Under the pieces are notes generated by a model. That model was not told the origin of the DNA, ran no database searches, and saw only the letters and a program-made list of their open reading frames with translations. DNA of 64,000 bases from Sediminibacterium sp. (GTDB taxonomy: Bacteria; Bacteroidota; Bacteroidia; Chitinophagales; Chitinophagaceae), in contig NZ_JAUYTR010000011.1 in NCBI RefSeq assembly GCF_030695065.1, positions 186,001 to 250,000 on the forward strand, written 5' to 3'. Shown here piece after piece: positions 54,951 to 62,890 of this stretch (position 1 is its first letter; each line of letters starts with the position of its first letter). The position numbers were made by a program, and so were the translations under genes.

Positions 54951-55610
54951 CTATTGTTTTTTAAGCAATTGAATGTCTTTGATTATTTGTTCTATTTCTA
55001 ATTGAAGGGTTCCATTGTATATTCCCCTTATCCTGCTTTGTTGATCTACTAAGAGTACATGTTCCGTATGTAAGAATTCAGTACTGTCTTTCGTAAACCC
55101 CAAATCTTCCTCGGCAAAGTATCCCTTTCTTGCAAGTGTGTAAATACTGGCTTTATCTCCGGTTAAAAAATGCCAGTTGTAGGAACGACCAATTTTGTTT
55201 TCTTCAGTAAAAAACTTTAACCGAGGCACTGAGTCAATCCAAGGAGTAACACTATAAGACAGTAAAACCATTGAAGTATCTTTTTCATAGGCCTGTGCTA
55301 CTTGTTTTAAGTTATGAATCATCTTAGGGCAGATGCTTCCACATCTTGTAAATATAAAACTGGCTATATGAATTTTCCCTTGAACAGATTGATGGGTAAT
55401 GCGTTCACCATACTGATTGGTAAAATCAAAATCAGGAACATAGTGTGTTTCAGACGATTTAATTTCCGATTGATTGGCTAAAAAAACCGGCGTAAAGTCA
55501 GGCGTATTGTAATAGGGTAATGGCTGCACTTTTTCTTGATTATTGGCACAAGACCAACTAATCAAAACCATACAATAGGCACTAATTTTTAAAAATACTG
55601 TCCGTAACAT
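54951..55610 (-). CDS. SCO1/SenC family copper/thiol protein
   Basis: 219 residues. Signal peptide with a lipobox-like LISWSCANN, then a thioredoxin fold with the copper motif CGSICPK (Cx3C) and the histidine in EFLHTEHVLLVD. SCO proteins deliver copper to the CuA site of cytochrome oxidase. Its start overlaps the MORN-repeat gene by 29 bases. Third gene of an operon with a YHYH gene first. Confidence 0.92.
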   Translation of the reverse strand: MLRTVFLKISAYCMVLISWSCANNQEKVQPLPYYNTPDFTPVFLANQSEIKSSETHYVPDFDFTNQYGERITHQSVQGKIHIASFIFTRCGSICPKMIHNLKQVAQAYEKDTSMVLLSYSVTPWIDSVPRLKFFTEENKIGRSYNWHFLTGDKASIYTLARKGYFAEEDLGFTKDSTEFLHTEHVLLVDQQSRIRGIYNGTLQLEIEQIIKDIQLLKKQ

Positions 55611-56190
55611 TGATGCAATTTTTTGTTCCTAATAATCCAAACCTTCTTCCATCCTGTATAATATAGTTCGCTTTTATTTTCCCATTGTCGTACCACCATT
55701 TTTGTGACCCAACTTCATGCCCTTGCTGGTAGTTCATTTGCTTTACCATTAATCCTTTCTCGTTCCATTCTAAGCAAGTGCCTTGGTATTCATCATTCTC
55801 TAATTGATACTGCATAAATGGCTTCCCGTTAGGCCACCACACCAAGTATTTTCCTGTCTTTTTACCATTACTAAAAAAGCGCCATTCTTTCATTTGACCG
55901 TTTTCATAGAAGCTTCTCCATTCGCCTTCTTCTTTGCCTGAGAAGTAACTCCGAATAAAAGCGGTATCGCGATTGTTTGAATACAAAGCATATAATTTTC
56001 CTGAATAAGGTTTTGATTGATAATAAATAACCCCATTCAAATTGTTGAGTGCACTATCTGTATAAAGCACCCAACTATTGGGCACTTGGGGATTATTCTT
56101 TATTGTCATAGTGGGCTCTGTTGCATTACAAGCAATGAAGCCAACTAGAACAATCCATATTCTATTGAGTAACTGTACCTGCTGTGCCAT
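55582..56190 (-). CDS. MORN-repeat (YwqK-type) lipoprotein
   Basis: 202 residues. The lipobox is VGFIACNAT, so it is probably anchored to a membrane. Repeats of the form GEWRSFYENGQMKEWRFF, GKYLVWWPNGKPFM and GTCLEWNEKGLMVKQMNY are MORN_2/YwqK type. Function unknown. It overlaps the SCO1 gene by 29 bases, and its start lies inside the extended reading frame of the YHYH gene, also by 29 bases. Confidence 0.85.
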   Translation of the reverse strand: MAQQVQLLNRIWIVLVGFIACNATEPTMTIKNNPQVPNSWVLYTDSALNNLNGVIYYQSKPYSGKLYALYSNNRDTAFIRSYFSGKEEGEWRSFYENGQMKEWRFFSNGKKTGKYLVWWPNGKPFMQYQLENDEYQGTCLEWNEKGLMVKQMNYQQGHEVGSQKWWYDNGKIKANYIIQDGRRFGLLGTKNCINVTDSIFKN

Positions 56191-56920
56191 AAAAACCGCT
56201 TCCGTTTATATAAGGATCTGTTGCATTAATATGATAGTGGTAAATTCCATTGGGATAATCTGCAGTGGCATGTGTATGTCCATGATAGGCATCTAACATA
56301 GCATTGGTTACCAATGCCCCATTTTATTCAGGACCATATACTGGAAATCCATCTAACAAAAAGCCCATTAGTGCAGATTTACTTGCTTTAACCGTGGTTA
56401 AATACAAGGGCTCAACATGATAATGATATCTTCCTCCTGGTGCAGGATGCCCCCAATATTGATCAAAGCTCATGATTTCATTCGTTAATGGAGTATTTGG
56501 TCCTGCATATTGGTTGTAAAATGGAACACCATTCAACGCAACACCAATGGCGCCTAAAGGAGTTGCCGCATGATTGGAAGCCACTTGTGGGTTTACGGGT
56601 ATTTTAAATGTATAATTTAAGGTTGATATAGCATTTGGATTCTTACTAAAACTAACTCCTCCAAATGTAGTACCAGTAAAGTTTTCATATAAGGCATTGC
56701 CTACTGCATAATAAGGACTTTTATGATCTGGCGCACCGGTTGTTTTGATGGTGATATAAGTACCATCTGAAGTAACACTTGTTGCTCCATATATTTTTTG
56801 ATAAACTGCTGGAACCGTTGCCGTTCCTGAAGTGGTAGTGGTAGTAGTAGTTTCACTGGTCTTTTTACAAGAAAAAGAAAGCAACAATAGCATCGCAAAT
56901 AAAAATGGAACTTTACGCAT
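56162..56920 (-). pseudogene. YHYH-domain lipoprotein, interrupted by an in-frame stop
   Basis: From the ATG at 56920 a lipoprotein signal (LLLLSFSCKK) leads into a YHYH domain with GRYHYHVEP. A TAA at 56324-56326 follows GFPVYGPE. Beyond it the same frame continues for about 53 codons with clear domain sequence (DAYHGHTHATADYPNGIYHYHINA) to a TAG at 56162-56164. A single nonsense change, or a sequencing error, explains this. YHYH proteins are of unknown function. The frame beyond the stop overlaps the MORN gene by 29 bases. The product from the first frame would be 198 residues. Confidence 0.85.
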
Positions 56921-57031
56921 AAAGAGGTTTTTTTTGAGTGATTCGAGTGTATCCACTTTGTAGCTTTTACACCGTATTTTATATAGACCTGCTTTCAGTT
57001 AAATGGTTTAATGAAAAGTATAATAAATAAA

Positions 57032-57056
57032 AAAGCTCCGAATCAATCGGAGCTTT
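57032..57056 (-). terminator. Rho-independent terminator of the dsbD operon
   Basis: AAAGCTCCGA pairs with TCGGAGCTTT around ATCAA; on the minus strand a run of T follows. It lies 22 bases after the dsbD stop. Confidence 0.88.
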
Positions 57057-57078
57057 ACTGTATTCAATGCTGCTACTA

Positions 57079-59028
57079 TTATTTATTCTGTTCAAACGCG
57101 GCTTTGGCTGCATCTAAATGAGCAATGAATTTGGCAATATTAGGGTCGTATCCATATTTAATACTACTCAAAGGCTTCCCATTCAAATCGAGAAACATAT
57201 ACAAAGGTTGGGCATTAAAGCCAAACTGGGTAATTTCATAATCCAAATTCTTGTCTCCTTCTGTAATTACTTTATCACCATCCTTTTTTACGTACTGTTC
57301 TTTAACCGGTAAATCGGTAGATTCATCTACATAAAGACTAACCAATACAAAATTATCTTTCATCCGCTGCAATACTCCTGGATCCTTCCAAACTTCTTTT
57401 TCCATTTTACGACAGTTGGCACAACTATGTCCGGTAAAATCTAACATGATGGGCTTATTCAAAGCCTTGGCTGCAGCCATTCCCTCTTCTAAGGTAAAAT
57501 ACGCTACCAAACCATAAGGCACATGTAATTTGTCGGCTAATCGTTTGGGAGGTTCTGCAAGATTAACAGTAGTTGAAGATGGTGCTGGGGAACTTCCTAT
57601 TTGATATTTTAGTGCATCTAAATTAAATTCTTGTGTTCCATCAGGAGGAATAAAACCACTTAAATGCCTTAGTGGTGCACCCCATAATCCTGGTAAAATA
57701 TACAAGGCAAAAGAAAAAGAAGCAATAGCAAAAAATAATCTTGGAACAGATACAAAAGGCAAATCACTATCGTGTGAAAATTTCAGTTTTCCCAACAAAT
57801 AAATACCTAATAAAACAAATATCACTATCCATAAAACCAAAAACACATCTCGGTCTAGTAATCTCCAATGATAAATCAAATCTACATTCGACAAGAATTT
57901 CAATGCTAAGGCTAATTCAATAAATCCAAAACTCACTTTTACTGAATTTAACCAGCCGCCACTTTTGGGCAATGATTGCAGCATGGAAGGAAAAAAAGCA
58001 AACAACGAAAAAGGCAATGCCAATCCTACCCCAAAGCCCAACATACCAATGATGGGCGCAGTACTTACACCACCGGTGCTGGTTTGTCCCAACAAAGTAC
58101 CTACAATGGGGCCTGTACAAGAAAAAGAAACAATTACCAAAGTAAGAGCCATGAAAAAAATGCCGCCTAATCCACCTTTGCCTGCTTTTTGATCCGCCTT
58201 ATTAGCCCAACTATTGGGTAGTTGTAATTCGAATGCGCCAAAAAAAGAAATGGCAAATACTAAGAATATAGCAAAGAATAATAAATTAGAAATAGCACTA
58301 GTGGAAATTTGGTAGAGTATATCATCTCCAAAAAGAAGCACTAATAATATGGTTGGCACTGTGTATATACCAATGATAGATAAAGAATACCATAACGCAT
58401 TTTTTATACCAGCAGCTCTTGTTTTACTTCTTTTCAAAAAGAAACTAACTGTTACTGGAATAAGTGGAAATACACAAGGTGTAATTACTGCCAATAATCC
58501 AGTTAGAAAAGTCAATAAGAAAATTTGCCATAAAGTTTGATTGGCAATATCAGTATTGTCACCCTCACCAGCGTTGTTGGAAGGTAAAACTTCCACAGAA
58601 AAAGATTCGCTTCCAGTGGGAAATTCATCAGCACGTTTGCCCAACCAATTAAATGTTCCTTTTAATAAAGCGCTATCACTACTATTTACTTTTAAAAAAT
58701 AAGTAAAGTTTGCACTGTCTTCGTAAACCCGATAAGCGGGTGCAGCCCCATTTTCAGAAGGAATTTGTAACAGCTTCCCTGTTTCTATTATTGAATCAGA
58801 TTCGGTTGTATTGTCTAATTGCAAACTGGATACAAATTCATCTTCAACTGATTGTTTTTTTACACCAAATAATTGAAAACCCTTTTCAAATTTGGCACTA
58901 ATAGTAAATTGTACCAAACTATCATTGGTTCGTTGGGTTGAAAAAACAAATTGCACAGGTGATTTATCCTGTGCAATGGTAGCTTTTGCTAATAATACAA
59001 TTACCAGCAGGAATAATATTTTTTTCAT
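57079..59028 (-). CDS. dsbD: Thiol:disulfide interchange protein DsbD, N-domain cysteines lost
   Basis: 649 residues from the ATG at 59028. It passes reducing power from thioredoxin across the inner membrane to periplasmic proteins. Signal peptide; an N-terminal DsbD-alpha-like domain (about 20-150) with no cysteine; eight membrane helices with cysteines in VITPCVFPLIPV and SCTGPIVGTLLG; and a periplasmic thioredoxin domain with HSCANCRKMEKEVW. The missing N-domain pair appears in the separate protein encoded directly upstream, 1 base away. Confidence 0.92.
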   Translation of the reverse strand: MKKILFLLVIVLLAKATIAQDKSPVQFVFSTQRTNDSLVQFTISAKFEKGFQLFGVKKQSVEDEFVSSLQLDNTTESDSIIETGKLLQIPSENGAAPAYRVYEDSANFTYFLKVNSSDSALLKGTFNWLGKRADEFPTGSESFSVEVLPSNNAGEGDNTDIANQTLWQIFLLTFLTGLLAVITPCVFPLIPVTVSFFLKRSKTRAAGIKNALWYSLSIIGIYTVPTILLVLLFGDDILYQISTSAISNLLFFAIFLVFAISFFGAFELQLPNSWANKADQKAGKGGLGGIFFMALTLVIVSFSCTGPIVGTLLGQTSTGGVSTAPIIGMLGFGVGLALPFSLFAFFPSMLQSLPKSGGWLNSVKVSFGFIELALALKFLSNVDLIYHWRLLDRDVFLVLWIVIFVLLGIYLLGKLKFSHDSDLPFVSVPRLFFAIASFSFALYILPGLWGAPLRHLSGFIPPDGTQEFNLDALKYQIGSSPAPSSTTVNLAEPPKRLADKLHVPYGLVAYFTLEEGMAAAKALNKPIMLDFTGHSCANCRKMEKEVWKDPGVLQRMKDNFVLVSLYVDESTDLPVKEQYVKKDGDKVITEGDKNLDYEITQFGFNAQPLYMFLDLNGKPLSSIKYGYDPNIAKFIAHLDAAKAAFEQNK

Positions 59029-59029
59029 A

Positions 59030-59482
59030 CTACAATAGCTTAATATCAAATTGTTTTTTGGTAGGAGGCAAACACTGTTCATCGTCACATACCATATAAT
59101 TCACATAGCCGGCAATATTGGTTTTGATGCCTGGTTTTACTTTCACCATTTGCGTATAAACCACTTTGCCACTATAAAACAGTACTTCCATTCCAAAAAT
59201 CTTGTCATTAATTTTTTCCAGCTTTCCTGTTTCTTTTGTGTTGCCCATTTTTTTAGCCAATGGATTCGAATTGAAAACCACTTTAGTAGGAACTGGGCCC
59301 CCTGCAGGCATATTTTGAGAGTACATATGCCATGGCTTAGGCACATTGGCAGTAATGGTTACTTCATATGAATCTGCTGTTTTTTTCTTTGCCTCAAAAG
59401 TCCAAGCAACAGGGTCTTTAATTTGAGCAAAACCTAATTGCAATAGGCCAAGCGCAACAACAAATAAGAATATTTTTTTCAT
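59030..59482 (-). CDS. Stand-alone DsbD N-terminal (alpha) domain protein
   Basis: 150 residues. Signal peptide, then the DsbD-alpha immunoglobulin-like fold with the cysteine pair in YMVCDDEQCLPPT. In E. coli DsbD this domain takes electrons from the membrane part and reduces DsbC/CcmG. Here it is free, next to a DsbD whose own alpha domain lacks cysteines, so it likely acts as that protein's detached partner (inference). Gene order purQ, this, dsbD. Confidence 0.9.
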   Translation of the reverse strand: MKKIFLFVVALGLLQLGFAQIKDPVAWTFEAKKKTADSYEVTITANVPKPWHMYSQNMPAGGPVPTKVVFNSNPLAKKMGNTKETGKLEKINDKIFGMEVLFYSGKVVYTQMVKVKPGIKTNIAGYVNYMVCDDEQCLPPTKKQFDIKLL

Positions 59483-59499
59483 AGTATGATATTGACACT

Positions 59500-60159
59500 T
59501 TATTGGATAGATAACAACTTAAATACTTCTAAACCGTCTAGGTTTTGTAAAGCAGCATTCGTTGCTCGTTCAGGATGGGGCATCATTCCAAACACATTGT
59601 TTTGCTTGTTTCTGATACCTGCAATATTTCTTGCTGCACCATTAGGATTTGCATGATCTACAATATTTCCCAATTCATCTGAATACCTAAATAAAACTTG
59701 ATCATTTTTTTCCAAATCGTTTAAAGTAGCTTCATCAGCATGAAACCTTCCCTCTCCGTGCGCAATAGGGATTTTTAGTGCCCCAGTAGCTGGATTGGTA
59801 ATAAACACGTTTTTGCAAATAAATTGTTGATTCGCATTCTGTAATAACACACCTGGCAACAATCCACTTTCACAAAGAATTTGAAATCCATTACATACAC
59901 CCAATACTTTTCCACCTTTATTGGCAAACTCTATTACAGACTGCATCATTGGGCTAAATCGGGCAATTGCTCCACAACGCAAATAATCGCCATATGAAAA
60001 ACCACCTGGCAAAACAATACAATCATCGGTTGAAAAAGAAGATAAGTCTTTGTCTTTATGCCAAAGCATAATAACTTCTTTATTCAAATCTTGCTGCAAA
60101 GCATCTTGCATGTCTCTGTCGCAATTGGAACCTGGGAAAACGACCACACCTAACTTCAT
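59500..60159 (-). CDS. purQ: Phosphoribosylformylglycinamidine synthase subunit PurQ
   Basis: 219 residues. Glutamine amidotransferase subunit of FGAM synthase in purine synthesis. Catalytic cysteine in LGVCNGFQILCE, His and Glu in MPHPERA, N-terminal VVFPGSNCDRDM. Its promoter box TACCTTTG is at 60180-60187. It starts the operon with the two DsbD-type genes, an unusual pairing. Confidence 0.95.
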   Translation of the reverse strand: MKLGVVVFPGSNCDRDMQDALQQDLNKEVIMLWHKDKDLSSFSTDDCIVLPGGFSYGDYLRCGAIARFSPMMQSVIEFANKGGKVLGVCNGFQILCESGLLPGVLLQNANQQFICKNVFITNPATGALKIPIAHGEGRFHADEATLNDLEKNDQVLFRYSDELGNIVDHANPNGAARNIAGIRNKQNNVFGMMPHPERATNAALQNLDGLEVFKLLSIQ

Positions 60160-60179
60160 GTGTTTGTTAATTTAAGCTA

Positions 60180-60187
60180 CAAAGGTA
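60180..60187 (-). promoter_or_regulatory. Promoter -7 box of purQ
   Basis: TACCTTTG on the minus strand, 20 bases before the purQ ATG. Confidence 0.5.
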
Positions 60188-60210
60188 CAATCCAGAAAGA
60201 GAAAGAATGC

Positions 60211-61194
60211 CTAAAATTTGACCAAATACCAATTATTATACATAATCACCCCAATAAGTACAAAAAATAGAAAATTCGGGAATAAAAGTCGTTTAGGGTA
60301 AGAAAAGGATGCAGATACAAATGCAGTAAATGGAACTAAACACAAAACAGCCGCATTTAAGCCAGCGTTATTAAAAATAAACGGTGCTGCAGTTAAAATA
60401 AAGCACATCACTAACAGTGCAGCCCAATTTTTTCGCATCTGAATAACCAATCTACTATTGAACTGTTGCCAACTAAAGAATCCAGCCAATAAGACCAATA
60501 CTATTACCGACAACCCAGCAATTTCAGGATTACTTAACTGCTGAACAGGAACTGTCAACTCCATTTTTGGCAAAAATTGTCCAATCCTGTTTAATTCATC
60601 GGTTAAGTAAAGCCAAGATGCTAGAAAGTAAAACGGCAATGCGATGCCCATTAATAATGTAAACCACTCCTGTAGTTTAAAAGGACGCATAATACCTAAT
60701 GCAAACAACACAACAACAATAAGAATTGCGGTAGGATGATAGCATAAAATAGTAAGACTAACCAATAATCCAATATTGAACAATAAAGTTTTAGGGGCAG
60801 GATGGTTGTATAACCTAGTTATTTTAATATAAATCCAAATCAATAAAAAATTAGCAATTAATGCAGGGCTAATAGCTGCCCATTGGGGTAATAAGCCAGT
60901 TAACAGCACATAACTCATTGCAACTGTATAACCCGAATTGGGAAACATTTTTTGTTCGGCCAGCAAGAAATTAAGTCGAATAGATTGCAATAGCACCACC
61001 GATATGTATATAAAAAAACCTGCTGTATAGACGCCTTCTTTTAAATATTGATTCAGCAGATATGCAAACCAACCGTCTTGATTATTCGCAACAACAGTTA
61101 TAGGTGCAGTAAAGCCATGCAGGTGCACCAAGAGGCTCAATAGCACTAAAAAAACAATATTTATAATCGATTTATCTCTAAATAAAAATACCAC
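60211..61194 (-). CDS. DUF6427 family membrane protein
   Basis: 327 residues with 9 or more hydrophobic helices. The start FLFRDKSIINIVFLVLLSLLVHLHGF and the NPYAL-poor, isoleucine-rich profile fit DUF6427, a Bacteroidota inner-membrane family of unknown role. Eleven bases downstream of the next gene, probably one operon. Confidence 0.75.
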   Translation of the reverse strand: MVFLFRDKSIINIVFLVLLSLLVHLHGFTAPITVVANNQDGWFAYLLNQYLKEGVYTAGFFIYISVVLLQSIRLNFLLAEQKMFPNSGYTVAMSYVLLTGLLPQWAAISPALIANFLLIWIYIKITRLYNHPAPKTLLFNIGLLVSLTILCYHPTAILIVVVLFALGIMRPFKLQEWFTLLMGIALPFYFLASWLYLTDELNRIGQFLPKMELTVPVQQLSNPEIAGLSVIVLVLLAGFFSWQQFNSRLVIQMRKNWAALLVMCFILTAAPFIFNNAGLNAAVLCLVPFTAFVSASFSYPKRLLFPNFLFFVLIGVIMYNNWYLVKF

Positions 61195-61205
61195 AGTACT
61201 GCAAA

Positions 61206-62777
61206 TTAATAATCTATTTTGGCAAAACAGGTATACCCTCTATACATGCAAGGTACAATGGCTTGTCGAGCCCCGGTTTGTTTGGAATGTCTGGGCATAA
61301 AATCATATCCTCTTTCCAAGTTTTTGATTGTAGGGTTTCGGTCAATTTGCCCCTGCGGAGAAAGGGATTGATCGGTTAAGATATTGTTTCGCTTGTCTTG
61401 AATATTAAACATGAATCTAATTTGATCGCCCGAATTAATGATTCCATATCCAATATAATTATCGGTATTATCGTCATATTGTGTTTTACGAATGATATTG
61501 CTCCATTCCATTTTACCATTGGGCTCAAAAGAGATAATGGCAATATTATCCGAGAAATATCGGGTAACACTATTAGGACCCATATTATTCATGCCCCATG
61601 GAGAACCCCATGGGTATGCATTTAAGCCAGAACCATAAGGATAATACCCACCTAATCCAATTCCTAACCCATTTCCAACATACGGATTAAAGAATGGAGA
61701 GCGATTCATCATATCCCAACGATTAAATGTATTCCCCCTTGCGCTCATATAGGCAGATTCTGCAATCATCATAAATCCACCATCTCTTCTTAAAATAAGG
61801 TTCTTTAAATAAAAATCATTGAAAGCGGTTTTAGCAGAACCTTCCCCCCTTACATCGGCTCTAAATTCTTCTGAAAAAACGGTAACCGCATTGAGGGTTT
61901 CGGTATTGGTTTGTTTATCCCACAACGAATAATACAATCCGTCTATATTGCCTCTTTTTTGTTTACTAAAAAAAGAAGTGATTAATATTTTCTTATTTAG
62001 GTTATCTATTTTAATTCGGGTATCATCTAAAAAGATGCTTTTTACTTTTAACTCGCTAATGGTAGAATTAATGCTGCCCAATGGTTTAATCACCAAGCTG
62101 ACTTTGTTTATACTTTCATTGGTTGCAACACTCGATTCTCTCAAACAAACCAAATTACCATCGTTGTCTATACCAAATTCACCCAAATAATCATTTCGAT
62201 CGGGCATGGCAATGGCAATTCTTACTTTCTCCAATTGTTTGAGCTCTTTATCGAAAACGCAAGAAGTAACCACATGCTCTTTTTCGTTGCGGGTGCTCAC
62301 TTTAAAAGCAGCCATTTTTTGTTTGTCTTCGCTATTCACTACGGTATAAATTCTATTATTGGCCGTGTAACTCATTCCTGCAGTGGTATCCAACATTAAA
62401 GCCTCCCCCATTTTTTTACCATCGGATCCAATTTTGGCAGCCATGATATAGTAAATGTTTTTGAGCTGGTATTGATAAATAAAATAAGTAAAGTCGGGAT
62501 AAGTAATAAAGTCGGTACCCAACACTTTTGCTCTATCTGGCAAAAAGTCTAGTTTCACTTTGTTACTCAATTTCATTTCTGCATCGTAAACAGAAAAAAA
62601 ATGGTCGTCTCGCGCATTCTTATAAATTAGGTATTTGCCGCTGATTTTGCCTATTACTTCAAAATTGAGGGTTCTAGGGTCGTCCCGATCTGGTTCAGAA
62701 TACGCTATACTTTGCGCAGAAACAGAAAAAATGCCCCCTAAAATCAACACCAAACAAAGCAGAAATGACCTTTTCAT
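61206..62777 (-). CDS. Hypothetical exported protein
   Basis: 523 residues with a signal peptide (about 1-22, ending VSAQS). The mature part is rich in short strands, e.g. FEVIGKISGKYLIYKN and RIYTVVNSEDKQKMAAF, suggesting a beta-propeller-like fold, with a Gly/Tyr/Pro-rich loop near residues 360-400 (NPYVGNGLGIGLGGYYPYG). No family is recognised. The promoter box TACATTTG is at 62798-62805 on the minus strand. Confidence 0.7.
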   Translation of the reverse strand: MKRSFLLCLVLILGGIFSVSAQSIAYSEPDRDDPRTLNFEVIGKISGKYLIYKNARDDHFFSVYDAEMKLSNKVKLDFLPDRAKVLGTDFITYPDFTYFIYQYQLKNIYYIMAAKIGSDGKKMGEALMLDTTAGMSYTANNRIYTVVNSEDKQKMAAFKVSTRNEKEHVVTSCVFDKELKQLEKVRIAIAMPDRNDYLGEFGIDNDGNLVCLRESSVATNESINKVSLVIKPLGSINSTISELKVKSIFLDDTRIKIDNLNKKILITSFFSKQKRGNIDGLYYSLWDKQTNTETLNAVTVFSEEFRADVRGEGSAKTAFNDFYLKNLILRRDGGFMMIAESAYMSARGNTFNRWDMMNRSPFFNPYVGNGLGIGLGGYYPYGSGLNAYPWGSPWGMNNMGPNSVTRYFSDNIAIISFEPNGKMEWSNIIRKTQYDDNTDNYIGYGIINSGDQIRFMFNIQDKRNNILTDQSLSPQGQIDRNPTIKNLERGYDFMPRHSKQTGARQAIVPCMYRGYTCFAKIDY

Positions 62778-62797
62778 AAAAGCAATCTTTATATTAT

Positions 62798-62805
62798 CAA
62801 ATGTA
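62798..62805 (-). promoter_or_regulatory. Promoter -7 box of exported protein gene
   Basis: TACATTTG on the minus strand, 20 bases before the ATG. Back to back with the kup promoter. Confidence 0.5.
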
Positions 62806-62843
62806 CGCTATGTACAGTTTATCTAGTTTATACAATTTACCCA

Positions 62844-62851
62844 TACATTTG
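62844..62851 (+). promoter_or_regulatory. Promoter -7 box of kup
   Basis: TACATTTG, 39 bases before the GTG start of kup. Confidence 0.5.
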
Positions 62852-62890
62852 TTAAAGATCTAATTGCTTTAATGCTTCAAAGCCTGTTTT

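Noticed and set aside
56324-56326. Selenocysteine or other recoded codon in the YHYH gene
   Set aside because: The codon is TAA, not TGA or TAG.
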